From: an uncultured Clostridia bacterium
GTDB lineage: Bacteria > Bacillota > Clostridia > TANB77 > CAG-508
NCBI GenBank assembly: GCA_949118805.1
Contig: CASAUJ010000013.1
Span: forward strand, 1 to 41,775
Reading direction: 5' to 3'
Length of the DNA: 41,775 nt
This document shows positions 16,969-25,866 of this stretch, piece by piece. Under the pieces are notes generated by a model. It did no database searches. It was not told where the DNA came from and saw only the letters and a program-made list of their open reading frames with translations. Position 1 is the first letter of the stretch. Every line of letters begins with the position of its first letter. A program made the position numbers and the translations under genes.

Positions 16969-17671
16969 ATGAAAAAAATAAGAAACAAAGGAATTACATT
17001 AATAGCACTTGTAATAACAATAATTGTATTACTTATTCTGGTAGGAGTAAGTATTGCGACATTGACAGGAGAAAGTGGGATTTTAACAAAAGCTAATACA
17101 GCAAAACAAGAAACAGAAATAGAGGAGGCAAAAGAACAGGCAAAATTAGATATTGCAGATTGGATTGCTGAAAGAATACAAAATGATGAAAGTACATATC
17201 TAGATGACAAGATTGTAAAGGATATTTTAGTAGGAAAAGACTATGTAAAAGATCAACCAGGAGATAATAGCTTTAGAACCAAAAAGGGTGAACATGAGAT
17301 ATTTTATACAGATTTATATAAAAGAGGGAAAGTTAAATTTACGCTAAAACATGATAATCCTGAATATAGTGGTTCGTTTGAGGTAGAATATGGTACTACA
17401 TGGGAAGAGTTTATGACAGAAAAGTTCCCTAATAATTGGTATGCATGGGGATATGGTGGTTGGGAAGAAGATGGTGAAATGCTCGAAGATGTAATAATAG
17501 GATGCATTGAGGATAGTGGGGATTTACATCCACCACTTGCTTTAATGAAAGACAGTAATAAGGCTATTGTAAAAAAACAAATGATAATAAATTCTCGGAA
17601 TATATAGTATGGATATGGAGCACATTAGACATGATGGAATAGGTGCAGGATATAATCCATTTACTAAATAA
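16969..17671 (+). CDS. Prepilin-like secreted protein; +1 shift at CGG 17596
   Basis: The N-terminus MKKIRNKGITLIALVITI is a class III/type IV-like prepilin leader with the G-I/F-T-L-I cleavage context. It is followed by LVGVSIATLTGESGILTKA, a pattern shared by the other pilin-like genes in the window. The rest of the protein is of unknown function. The zero frame ends at 17607 (SRNI). At CGG 17596-17598, +1 gives SGIYSMDMEHIRHDGIGAG and ends at TAA 17669-17671, 233 residues in total. Here the extension lacks a known homologue to judge by, so support for the shift comes mainly from the window-wide rule. A -1 reading (SEYIVWIWSTLDMME) is also open briefly. RBS is GGAAAAGAGG upstream. Confidence 0.7.
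17596..17598 (+). other. Probable +1 frameshift site, CGG-A in prepilin-like gene
   Basis: In-frame CGG at codon 210, preceded by TCT. The +1 frame stays open for 24 more codons, against two in the zero frame. Family evidence is weak here. Confidence 0.65.
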
Positions 17672-17818
17672 TGCAAAAAGAAATATAGGAATAAATAGAT
17701 TAAAAATAGTCAAAATATATGGATTATTTTAAAGGATAAAATAAAATTTTTAATCATATGTATAATCTTCTAAAAATAGGAAATACTTGTAATAATAAAA
17801 CAATTTAAGGAGGATTAT

Positions 17819-18655
17819 ATGAGAAGAGAGAATAGAAGACAAAATTTACAAGGGAAAATATCAACTGACAAAATTATTCTATATGCAGGAATTGGAGTGG
17901 CTATTTTAGCTGTGATTGTATTTGCTTTATTTTTGTATAGTAAAAATTTGAGTGATGATGTAAAAAATAGTACTATGAGTCTGGAGCAAATGGCAAGTAT
18001 GGCTAATAATAATACAACTACACAAAATACAGAAAGTGCTAGTACTGAAATTGGAAAATCAGTAGAAGAGTCAACAAAAGAATTAAACACAACAAAGGGA
18101 ACAAATACCAACTCAAATGTAAATACAATCAATAATAATACAAAAGTAAATCAAAAAAGCAATACTTCTAATACCAATAATATGACAACCAATAAAAATA
18201 CTAATGTAACAACAAATGCAAAGGCAGAAGAAAAAGAAACCAAAAATGAACTAAGTTTTATAAAACCAGTAGAAGGAGAAATTGCAAAAGAATATGCCAA
18301 AGATAATCTGATTTATTCTGCTACTTTGGAAGAATGGACAACCCATACAGGAATGGATATCAAAGCCGATAAAACTACAGTTGTAAAAGCAGCAGAAAGT
18401 GGAACTGTAAAGACTATTAAAAATGATCCAAGATATGGTTTAACCATTGTAATTGAACATGAGGATAATATGCAAACCATCTATTCTAATTTATTAACTT
18501 CAGAATTTGTGGTGGAAGGAGAAAAAGTAGAAAAAGGACAATCAATTGGAACGGTTGGAAATACAGCTGTTTTTGAGATTGCAGATGAACCACATCTTCA
18601 TTTTGAAATTTTAAAAGATTCTTTGCCTGTTGATCCAAGTATTTATATAAAATAA
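17819..18655 (+). CDS. spoIIQ: Forespore M23 peptidase-like protein SpoIIQ
   Basis: A 278-residue protein with one membrane helix (about residues 20-41), a long Asn/Thr-rich low-complexity linker (about 60-140) and a C-terminal M23/LytM domain. Zinc ligands are present: HTGMDI near residue 179 and HLHFE near 260. It therefore resembles clostridial SpoIIQ, which keeps the metal site, rather than the degenerate Bacillus form. SpoIIQ crosses the forespore membrane and docks to SpoIIIAH, which is encoded at 8212-8904. Position next to spoIID supports the assignment over a general cell-wall endopeptidase. RBS AAGGAGG lies at about 17808-17814. A terminator follows. Confidence 0.85.
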   Translation: MRRENRRQNLQGKISTDKIILYAGIGVAILAVIVFALFLYSKNLSDDVKNSTMSLEQMASMANNNTTTQNTESASTEIGKSVEESTKELNTTKGTNTNSNVNTINNNTKVNQKSNTSNTNNMTTNKNTNVTTNAKAEEKETKNELSFIKPVEGEIAKEYAKDNLIYSATLEEWTTHTGMDIKADKTTVVKAAESGTVKTIKNDPRYGLTIVIEHEDNMQTIYSNLLTSEFVVEGEKVEKGQSIGTVGNTAVFEIADEPHLHFEILKDSLPVDPSIYIK

Positions 18656-18657
18656 AA

Positions 18658-18697
18658 AGAAAAATCCCTTCTGATGAAACAAGAGGGATTTTTTTCA
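18658..18697 (+). terminator. Terminator of spoIIQ
   Basis: AAATCCCT and AGGGATTT pair around a loop, followed by a T-run at about 18690-18696. Confidence 0.85.
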
Positions 18698-18781
18698 ATA
18701 AAATATGAAAAATAGAAAATTTTACCAATATGACAAATATATTTCGGAAATTTTACAAATAAACTAAAAACATAATTTATC

Positions 18782-18811
18782 TTGTAAGTACATAATAAAT
18801 TGTGTTAGAAT
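18782..18811 (+). promoter_or_regulatory. Promoter of first FGE-fold prepilin gene
   Basis: TTGTAA at 18782-18787 and TAGAAT at 18806-18811 with an 18-base spacer. Confidence 0.45.
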
Positions 18812-18844
18812 AACAAAGAAAATAAACAAAGGAGAGTAAATTTT

Positions 18845-20246
18845 ATGAAAAGAGATTTAACAAAAGGAATTACACTAATTGCATTAGTAATAACGATTAT
18901 AATTTTATTGATCTTAGCAGGAGTTAGCATTGCTGTATTAACAGGAGAAGATGGGATATTAAACAAAGCAAAACTAGCAAAAGAAAGAAGTGAACAAGCA
19001 GAGAAAGAAGAAAATGAAATTTTAAAACAATATGAAGAATTATTAGGGACATATGGAAAAGAATTACCAGAAAATACAACAGACACAGAGGCAGGAACGA
19101 TTGTAAAAATGCCAAATGGATGGTATACGACAACACCGAATGAAATAGAGACAAAAGAAGGGAATGTGATTATTCCATCAAAGAAAATAGCAAATGTATA
19201 TGCTACGTCAGATGGAAAAGGAAATACGATTCCAATACCTTATGGGTTTTATTATGTAGGAGGAACCTTAACATCAGGAGTAGTCATATCAGACAATCAA
19301 ACTGATAAAAATAAATACAAAGGACAAGAAGATGTGCCAGCGGGAGTAACTTACAATTCTGATGGAACCGTCAATAAAGAACAAAGTGAGTTACAAGGAA
19401 ATCAATTTGTATGGATTCCTTGTGAAGAAAAAGATTATAGTAAGATCGATTTTGGAGATACGTATAAGAATTCAGCAGGATGGGATCATTCTACGAATCC
19501 AGCAGAATATACACAAATCAGAAAATATGGGGGATTTTATATTGGAAGATACGAAGCTGGAACAAGTGAGATTACATTAGCGAATAATGTTAAGTTTGAA
19601 AATTCATCAACAACAAATACAAATTCATATGGAGTATGGCAAAATGGAGATTTTATATCTAGTAAAGTAATAAGCGGGAAAATCACAAGTAAAGCAGGAG
19701 AGATACCCTATTATCATGCTGATTATACAACAGCAATAGAGATGGCAAAAAATATGTATCAAACAGACTATGTACAAAGTGGATTAATAACAGGAACGAT
19801 GTGGGATGCTATGATGAAGTTCTTGACAAATAATGCAAGTAATTATTCTGATTTAAAAAGTAGCTCATGGGGAAATTATAATAATAACACAACAGTAAAT
19901 TATACCACAGGAAGGGGAAGATATCTTCCAGTCGATTCTAATAATGGTTCAGTAACAGCAAATGCGATGGTAGCAGATAGTAGTTATCATTATGGGATTC
20001 GAACGACAGCAAGTAGTGAAGGGGTGAAAAACAAGAATTTATATGATCTAGCTGGGAATCTGTGGGAATGGACAGTAGAAGGAGCTTATATAAGTTCTGC
20101 CAATCCAGCAGACATAATCTATAACCTTCGTGGACGGTAGCTTCGTCGCTAACTATTCGGGTTACCCAGTATGTTTTCGTGCCTATGATTGTGCACCTTT
20201 TACCTATACGTATGACGGTTTCCGTCCTGCCCTTTATATAATGTAA
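18845..20246 (+). CDS. Prepilin-like protein with C-terminal FGE/C-type-lectin-like domain, copy 1; +1 shift at CGG 20135
   Basis: A 466-residue protein, if shifted. Residues 7-40 are the prepilin-like leader and hydrophobic helix (KGITLIALVITI...), followed by a charged helical stretch. From about residue 110 it is a formylglycine-generating-enzyme/SUMF1-type fold: QFVWIPCEE, GGFYIGRYEAG, NLYDLAGNLWEWT. The zero frame reads RG-R and stops at TAG 20138-20140. A +1 move at CGG 20135-20137 gives RG-G-SFVANYSGYPVCFRAY and ends FRPALYIM at TAA 20244-20246, the canonical RGGS(F/W)...FRPA end of this fold. It is probably a surface-displayed binding protein whose C-terminus looks like a retroelement-diversified region. 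It is about 80% identical by eye to the next gene before that region. Confidence 0.88.
20135..20137 (+). other. +1 frameshift site, CGG-TAG, FGE copy 1
   Basis: In-frame CGG at codon 431, preceded by GGA and followed at once by TAG in the zero frame. Reading GGT at 20136 makes RGGS, the near-invariant motif of the FGE fold. Confidence 0.93.
20136..20243 (+). other. Putative DGR-type variable region, copy 1
   Basis: The last 36 codons of the FGE fold, readable only after the +1 shift. Compared with 21682-21789 there are about 30 base differences in the first 28 codons. A shared block then begins (GTTTCCGTCCTGCCCTTTAT) and continues identically past the stop for 37 bases. Constant residues use adenine-poor codons (TTC, CGT, CCT, GCC), unlike the rest of the gene. 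This is the pattern of adenine-mutagenised variable regions. No template repeat or reverse transcriptase lies in this window. Confidence 0.65.
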
Positions 20247-20248
20247 GG

Positions 20249-20291
20249 AAAATATGGTGTGTTTTGAGAAGAACTTGCTGTATTTTTGTAA
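20249..20291 (+). terminator. Hairpin after FGE copy 1
   Basis: An AAAATA...TATTTTT hairpin homologous to the better-conserved one after copy 2 but with a less perfect stem. It is probably a terminator. Confidence 0.5.
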
Positions 20292-20324
20292 TAAAAATGT
20301 AATGTCCAATAAGATATAAACATA

Positions 20325-20354
20325 TTGACATAATTTCTAATCAATCGATAAAAT
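20325..20354 (+). promoter_or_regulatory. Promoter of second FGE-fold prepilin gene
   Basis: TTGACA at 20325-20330 and TAAAAT at 20349-20354 with an 18-base spacer. Confidence 0.55.
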
Positions 20355-20387
20355 GAAAAAGAAATTATACAAAGGAAGGAGTTTTTT

Positions 20388-21792
20388 ATGAAAAAGAAGC
20401 AAGAAAAAGGAATTACACTAATTGCATTAGTAATTACAATTATAATTTTATTGATTTTAGCAGGAGTAAGTATTGCTGTATTAACAGGAGAAGATGGAAT
20501 ATTAAACAAAGCAAAATTAGCGAAAGAGAGAAGTGAACAAGCAGAACAAGAAGAAAATAAAATTTTGAAACAATATGAAGAATTATTAGGAACATATGGA
20601 AAAGAATTACCAGAAAATACAACAGATACAGAAGCAGGAACGATTGTAAAAATGCCAAATGGGTGGTATACGACAACACCAAATGAAGTAGAGACAAAAG
20701 AAGGGAATGTGATTATTCCATCAAAGAAAATAGCAAATGTCTATGCTACGTCAGATGGAAAAGGAAATACGATTCCAGTACCATATGGATTTTATTATGT
20801 AGGAGGAACCTTAACATCAGGAGTAGTCATATCAGACAATCAGACTGATAAAAATAAATACAAAGGAATGGAAGATGTGCCAGCGGGAGTAGCTTATAAC
20901 TCTGATGGAACAGTTAATAAGGAGCAATGTGAGTTACAAGGAAATCAATTTGTATGGATTCCTTGTGAAGAAAAGGCTTATGAAAAAATAGACTTTGGAA
21001 ATACTTATAAAAATTCAGCAGGATGGGATTATTCAACTAATACAGCAGAAAAAATTCAAGTGAAAAAATATGGAGGATTTTATATTGGAAGATATGAAGC
21101 AGGAACTAGCGAGATTACATTAGCCAATAATTTACAATTTGAAAACCCATTCACAGAAATTAGTAATTCAAACATAGGGGGATTACAAAATGGAGATTTT
21201 GTATCCAGCAAAGTAACCAATGGAAAGATTACAAGTAAGGCTGGAGAAATTCCCTATTATCATGCTGATTACACAACTGCAATAGAAATGTCTGAAAAAA
21301 TGTACCAAACAGATTATATAAAAAGTGGACTCGTAACAGGAACGATGTGGGATGTGGTGATGAAATTTGTAACAACAGATAAAACAGATTATTCTGATCT
21401 AAAAAGTACTTCATGGGGAAATTATAAAGATAATACAACAATTAGTTATATTACTGGGCAAGGAAGATATTTATTAGTCAATTCAAATAATGGGGCAATT
21501 AAAGCTAGTGCAACCGTGTCAGATAATAATTATCATTATGGAATCAGAACGACGGCAAGTAGTGAAGGAGTAAAGAAAAATAATTTATATGATATTGCAG
21601 GAAATATGTGGGAATGGACAATGGAGAGTGCTTATATTAGTACTGCTAATACCACAGCTATGATCTACAATATTCGTGGACGGTAGTTTCTATGGTAGCT
21701 ATTCTAATACACCAGTGTGTTTTCGTGCCTATACTTATATATCTAATGCTTATACAGACTTTAGTTTCCGTCCTGCCCTTTATATAATGTAA
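20388..21792 (+). CDS. Prepilin-like protein with C-terminal FGE/C-type-lectin-like domain, copy 2; +1 shift at CGG 21681
   Basis: Tandem paralogue of 18845-20246, 467 residues if shifted. It has the same prepilin-like N-terminus (KGITLIALVITI), the same charged helical neck and the same FGE-type fold (QFVWIPCEE, GGFYIGRYEAG, NLYDIAGNMWEWT). The zero frame stops at TAG 21684-21686, directly after CGG 21681-21683. The +1 frame gives RG-G-SFYGSYSNTPVCFRAY and FRPALYIM to TAA 21790-21792. Both paralogues thus carry the CGG-TAG at the identical position, and both keep the downstream frame intact. The C-terminal residues differ from copy 1 mainly at surface-type positions between shared anchors. 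RBS AAGGAAGGAG lies at about 20372-20381. Confidence 0.88.
21681..21683 (+). other. +1 frameshift site, CGG-TAG, FGE copy 2
   Basis: In-frame CGG at codon 432, preceded by GGA and followed by TAG. GGT at 21682 restores RGGS. Confidence 0.93.
21682..21789 (+). other. Putative DGR-type variable region, copy 2
   Basis: Partner of 20136-20243 with the same length (36 codons) and the same constant anchors (PVCFRAY, FRPALYIM), but different residues at about 15 of the other positions. A hairpin follows shortly after the stop (21795-21832), where diversity-generating retroelement targets often carry one. Confidence 0.65.
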
Positions 21793-21794
21793 GG

Positions 21795-21833
21795 AAAATA
21801 CAGTGTGTTTTGAGAAGAACATGCTGTATTTTT
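21795..21833 (+). terminator. Hairpin after FGE copy 2
   Basis: AAAATACAG (21795-21803) pairs with CTGTATTTT (21824-21832), with T continuing. It is a likely terminator. Its position just after the variable region could also match the downstream hairpin used by diversity-generating retroelements. Confidence 0.6.
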
Positions 21834-21870
21834 GTGATAAAAATGTAATGACTAATAAGACATAAACATA

Positions 21871-21899
21871 TTGACATATAGCTAAGAATTCTATATAAT
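21871..21899 (+). promoter_or_regulatory. Promoter of third prepilin-like gene
   Basis: TTGACA at 21871-21876 and TATAAT at 21894-21899 with a 17-base spacer, a consensus sigma-A site. Confidence 0.8.
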
Positions 21900-21922
21900 A
21901 AAATCAAAAACAGGAGGAACAA

Positions 21923-22760
21923 ATGAAAAGATCAAAAAGAGAAGGAATTACACTAATTGCATTAGTAATTACAATTATAATTTTATTGATTTTAGCAGGG
22001 GTAACCATTGCAACCTTAACAGGGGAAAGTGGAATTTTGAACAAAGCTAAAACCGCTCAAAACGAAAATGAGGAAGAAACAGCAACGGAAATCATCAACT
22101 TAAAAATAACCAATGCTCAATTACAAAGTTATCAAGAAGAAGAGAAAATGCCAAATTTACAATATCTAGCTGATCGATTATGTGAGGATAACGAAATTCA
22201 GTATGTCTATAATGAAAGCAAAAAACAAGCCAATACAGAAAAAGAAAAAATTACGGTATCAGGAAGTAGTATTTTTACGAAATTAATAAATTATCCTTAT
22301 GAATTTGAGATCGACAGTTCTTTGCGTCTGGCATCTATTAATGGAATAAAAGTAGCAGATAATGGAACCATTACAGTAGATAAAGAAAAATATAATGAAT
22401 TAGTAAGTAAAGTAGAAAATATTGGACAAACCTATACAAAGACAAATAGAATCACAATAAATAAGAGACTTACAAAGACAGAGGTAAAAGAAGCAACGTG
22501 GACACTTCCAGCAGGAACATGGGTGATTGATTTTCGTTTTGTTGATTATAATACTGGAACTGGAATTTGGGCTTTCTGGTTAGAACGGATTAGACATAGA
22601 TGATACCATTTGGAAATCTTCAAGCCAATATAATACTACACACTTTACATGGGTAAAGACTTTTGAAGAGGAAACAACAGGGTATTTTAGTTATTATCAA
22701 GAACTAGATGAAAGAAGTAGAGAAATTAACTTTACCATGAATGCAGTTCGAGTAAAATAG
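21923..22760 (+). CDS. Prepilin-like secreted protein, third; +1 shift at CGG 22586
   Basis: It opens MKRSKREGITLIALVITI and LAGVTIATLTGESGILNKA, the same prepilin-like leader and helix as its neighbours, followed by a helical neck and a beta-rich C-terminal domain of unknown family (WTLPAGTWVIDFRFVDY). The zero frame stops at 22603 shortly after CGG 22586-22588 (RIRHR). A +1 move gives LE-G-LDIDDTIWKSSSQYN and then FTWVKTFEEETTGYFSYYQ, and ends NFTMNAVRVK at TAG 22758-22760, a 278-residue product. The downstream frame has convincing composition (alternating hydrophobic strands, no stops over 57 codons). RBS AGGAGG lies at about 21912-21917. Each of the four pilin-like genes has its own promoter. 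Confidence 0.85.
22586..22588 (+). other. +1 frameshift site, CGG-A in third prepilin-like gene
   Basis: In-frame CGG at codon 222, preceded by GAA. GGA at 22587 opens 57 further codons to a stop just before the lexA promoter region. Confidence 0.85.
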
Positions 22761-22761
22761 G

Positions 22762-22793
22762 AAAATGTCAAAAATATGTTTGACATTTTTTTG
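22762..22793 (+). terminator. Hairpin overlapping the lexA promoter
   Basis: AAAATGTCAAA (22762-22772) and TTTGACATTTT (22779-22789) form a perfect 11-bp stem with a six-base loop followed by T. It can terminate the third prepilin-like gene, and its right arm contains the lexA -35 box. Confidence 0.75.
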
Positions 22794-22808
22794 TTTGTAT
22801 GATATGAT
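22780..22808 (+). promoter_or_regulatory. lexA promoter
   Basis: TTGACA at 22780-22785 and TATGAT at 22803-22808 with a 17-base spacer. No clear Gram-positive SOS box (GAAC-N4-GTTC) is visible nearby. Confidence 0.8.
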
Positions 22809-22839
22809 GGGAAAAAATAAGGGAAATGGAGTGGATAAA

Positions 22840-23490
22840 ATGCCAAAAAAAAGAGGAGAATTAAATAAAAGAGAAAAAGCAATTTTAAAATTCATTGAAA
22901 AACAAATCATGACACAAGGGTACCCACCATCTGTAAGAGAAATTGGAAAAGCAGTGGGATTAAGTTCAACAGCAACAGTACATGGATACTTAGCAAAATT
23001 AGATGAAAAAGGATATATCAAAAAACAAGATAAAAAAGGAAGAACCTTACGCCTATTAAAAGGTGGATCAGGAGAAGAAAAGAAAACATCAAGCAAAGAT
23101 TTCTACACACAAAAAGAGTTAGTAGAAGTACCAATTATAGGAAGAATTACAGCTGGTGAACCAATTTTAGCAGTTGAAAATGTAACAGATACCTTTCCAA
23201 TTCCAGTAGATTTTGTTGGAAATTCTGAAAGCTTTATGCTTACCGTTCGAGGAGAAAGTATGATTGAAGCTGGAATTTTAGATGGAGATTATATCCTAGT
23301 AAAAAAACAAAATACAGCTAATAATGGAGAAATTGTAGTTGCTTTAATTGGAGAAGAAGCAACTGTAAAAACATTTTATAAAGAAAAAGATCATATTCGA
23401 TTACAACCAGAAAATTCAACAATGGATCCAATCATTGTTCCAACCTGTGAAATTTTAGGAAAAGTTGGTGGAGTATTTAGAAAGATGTAA
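22840..23490 (+). CDS. lexA: SOS repressor LexA
   Basis: A 216-residue LexA. The N-terminal winged helix is present: LNKREKAILKFIEKQIMTQG, YPPSVREIGKAVGLSS (recognition helix), TATVHGYLAKLDEKGYI. The autocleavage site Ala-Gly is in GRITAGEPI, the catalytic serine in GESMIEAG, and the lysine in EATVKTFYKE. It represses DNA-repair genes and is cleaved on RecA filaments. The start at 22840 follows GGAG at about 22828 and gives the usual length. The in-frame upstream start at 22765 overlaps the promoter. It contains no in-frame CGG. Confidence 0.97.
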   Translation: MPKKRGELNKREKAILKFIEKQIMTQGYPPSVREIGKAVGLSSTATVHGYLAKLDEKGYIKKQDKKGRTLRLLKGGSGEEKKTSSKDFYTQKELVEVPIIGRITAGEPILAVENVTDTFPIPVDFVGNSESFMLTVRGESMIEAGILDGDYILVKKQNTANNGEIVVALIGEEATVKTFYKEKDHIRLQPENSTMDPIIVPTCEILGKVGGVFRKM

Positions 23491-23525
23491 TTGGCATAAT
23501 TCACAAAAAATTCACAAGAATAGCA

Positions 23526-23554
23526 TTGACAGATGACACTGTGTCACATATAAT
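23526..23554 (+). promoter_or_regulatory. Promoter with palindromic operator for the ABC exporter
   Basis: TTGACA at 23526-23531 and TATAAT at 23549-23554 with a 17-base spacer. The spacer contains the palindrome TGACACTGTGTCA (about 23534-23546), and a related half-site (AATGTCATT) lies after the -10. Placement between the two boxes implies repressor control. No regulator gene is adjacent. Confidence 0.8.
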
Positions 23555-23597
23555 GAGATACAATGTCATTTGTTATTTTATAGGAGGAGAGAAATAT

Positions 23598-25865
23598 ATG
23601 CTAAAAGTATTAAAGAATTTAAAAAAATCATTTGGATCTGTTATGATTATTGTTATTTTATTATGCATCCAAGCAATGACAGACTTAGCTTTACCAGATT
23701 ATACTTCTAAAATTGTAAATATAGGAATTCAAGCAGGAGGCATTGAAACAGCAGTACCAGAAGTAATTACAAAAGAAGATATGGATCACCTTCTTATCTT
23801 ATCCAAACAGAAAAATGAAATTTTAGATCATTATAGATTAATTGATGATAATCCTAGTCGAGAAGAGGAAAAGAAAATAAGTAAATTTCTAGGAAAAGAA
23901 AAAAAGGTAGAAAAAGATACTATTTATTTATTAAAAGAGATAGATGAAGAAGCTAAAAATAATTTGACAAAATTGATAATGAATCCATTAATGGAATTAT
24001 CTATTCTTGAAAAAGAAGAAACAGCCAATCAGATAAAAGAGAAAATAACAAGAAATATGGAGAAAGAACAAAAACAATATATACAATCACAAAATCTACT
24101 CGTATTGATTGAAAATATGCCAGAAGAACAAAAAGATAAATTATTAGAAGAATTTACGGATAAAATTAGTGAAATGCAAGATTCCATAAAAGAACAAGTA
24201 GCCATTAGTTGTGTGAAAGAAATTTATAAAAAAGTAGGAGTAGATACCGATAAATTACAAAATGATTACATTTTAAAATCTGGCTTACAAATGTTAGGAG
24301 TAGCATCCATTACCATGATCTCAGCTATTTCAATCATGCTATTGTCTTCTAGGGTGGCAGCAAAATTAGGAAGAACCTTAAGAGATAAAGTATTTAAAAA
24401 AGTAATACACTTTTCTAATAAAGAACTGTCTGAATTTTCAACCGCTTCTTTAATTACTCGTAGTACCAATGATATTCAACAAATTCAACAACTTATTACC
24501 ATGTTGTTCCGTGTAGTAGTGTATGCACCAATTATAGGAATAGGAGGATTTATTAAAGTATTAGCTAATAGTGATAATCAAATGGCTTGGATCATAGGGG
24601 TTGCTATTTTGGCTGTACTATTTGTGGTAGGAACTCTATTTATCATTGCAATGCCACGTTTCAAGAAATTACAAGAATTAGTGGATAAAATTAATCAAGT
24701 AGCAAGAGAAATTCTAACAGGATTACCAGTTATTAGAGCTTTTCATAAAGAGAAAAAAGAAGAAAATCGATTTGAAATTGCCAATAAAAATTTAATGAAA
24801 ACAGACTTGTTTGTAAGCAGAGCTATGTCCATGATGATGCCGTTATTGATGTTTATTATGAATTCTATTATGATTCTAATCGTATGGGTTGGCGGGCACG
24901 CAGTGGATCAAGGAATTATGCAGGTTGGTGATATGATGGCATTTATTCAGTATACTATGCAAATTGTAATGGCGTTTTTAATGATTTCTATGATTTCTAT
25001 TATGCTTCCAAGAGCAGCTGTTTCAGCAAGACGTATTAATGAAGTAATAGAAACAGAACCAAGTATAAAAGACTTAGCAGAAGGAAAAACATTTGATCCA
25101 AAGAAAAAAGGATATGTAGAATTTAAAAACGTATCTTTTCGTTATCCTGATGCTGATACAGAGATTTTATCAGATATTAATTTCACTGCCAAACCAGGAG
25201 AAACAACTGCTATTATTGGTAGTACAGGAAGTGGTAAATCAACAGTAGTTAATTTAATTCCAAGGTTTTACGATGTAACAGGAGGAGAACTTCTAATAGA
25301 TGGAGTTAATGTAAAAGAAGTAGCACAAAAAGACTTAAGAAATATTATTGGTTTTGTTCCACAAAAAGGGATTCTATTTTCTGGAACCATTGAATCCAAT
25401 CTTAAATATGCAGATGAAACGATGTCAGACGAACAAATGAAACAAGCAGCAGAAATTGCACAAGCAAAAGAATTTATAGAAGAGAAAGAAAAAAATTACC
25501 AAGAACCAATTGCACAAGGAGGAAGCAATGTATCAGGAGGACAAAAACAACGTTTATCAATTGCAAGGGCAATTGCAAAAGATCCAGAAATTTTTGTGTT
25601 TGATGATAGTTTTTCTGCATTAGATTTTAAAACAGATAGTAAATTAAGAGAAGCATTAGCAACAAAAACAAAAGAGAAAACGGTTATTATAGTAGCACAA
25701 AGAATTAATACGATTCTAAATGCAGAAAAAATAGTAGTATTAGAAGAGGGAAAAGTAGTAGGAATTGGAACCCATGAAGAATTAATGGAAAAGAATGAAA
25801 CGTATCGACAAATTGCTTTATCACAACTTTCAGAAGAAGAATTAAAAAAGAAAGGAGAGAAATAG
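23598..25865 (+). CDS. ABC exporter subunit with degenerate site (heterodimeric multidrug type)
   Basis: A 755-residue half-transporter: six-helix membrane domain followed by an ATPase. An unusual extracytoplasmic insert of about 165 residues, rich in Lys/Glu and probably coiled-coil, lies between helices 1 and 2 (about residues 45-215). The ATPase has Walker A GSTGSGKST, signature VSGGQKQRLSIARA and Walker B IFVFDDSFSALD. There the usual catalytic Glu is Asp, the mark of the non-catalytic half of heterodimeric exporters. The start at 23598 follows TAGGAGGAG at about 23582. The partner gene starts two bases after its stop. It likely exports drugs or lipid-like compounds; the substrate is unknown. 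Confidence 0.92.
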   Translation: MLKVLKNLKKSFGSVMIIVILLCIQAMTDLALPDYTSKIVNIGIQAGGIETAVPEVITKEDMDHLLILSKQKNEILDHYRLIDDNPSREEEKKISKFLGKEKKVEKDTIYLLKEIDEEAKNNLTKLIMNPLMELSILEKEETANQIKEKITRNMEKEQKQYIQSQNLLVLIENMPEEQKDKLLEEFTDKISEMQDSIKEQVAISCVKEIYKKVGVDTDKLQNDYILKSGLQMLGVASITMISAISIMLLSSRVAAKLGRTLRDKVFKKVIHFSNKELSEFSTASLITRSTNDIQQIQQLITMLFRVVVYAPIIGIGGFIKVLANSDNQMAWIIGVAILAVLFVVGTLFIIAMPRFKKLQELVDKINQVAREILTGLPVIRAFHKEKKEENRFEIANKNLMKTDLFVSRAMSMMMPLLMFIMNSIMILIVWVGGHAVDQGIMQVGDMMAFIQYTMQIVMAFLMISMISIMLPRAAVSARRINEVIETEPSIKDLAEGKTFDPKKKGYVEFKNVSFRYPDADTEILSDINFTAKPGETTAIIGSTGSGKSTVVNLIPRFYDVTGGELLIDGVNVKEVAQKDLRNIIGFVPQKGILFSGTIESNLKYADETMSDEQMKQAAEIAQAKEFIEEKEKNYQEPIAQGGSNVSGGQKQRLSIARAIAKDPEIFVFDDSFSALDFKTDSKLREALATKTKEKTVIIVAQRINTILNAEKIVVLEEGKVVGIGTHEELMEKNETYRQIALSQLSEEELKKKGEK

Positions 25866-25866
25866 T

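Noticed and set aside
18845..22760. A retroelement template repeat or reverse transcriptase in the window
   Set aside because: No second near-copy of the variable region with adenine-rich positions and no reverse transcriptase motif (YxDD) was seen. If a DGR exists, its core is elsewhere.
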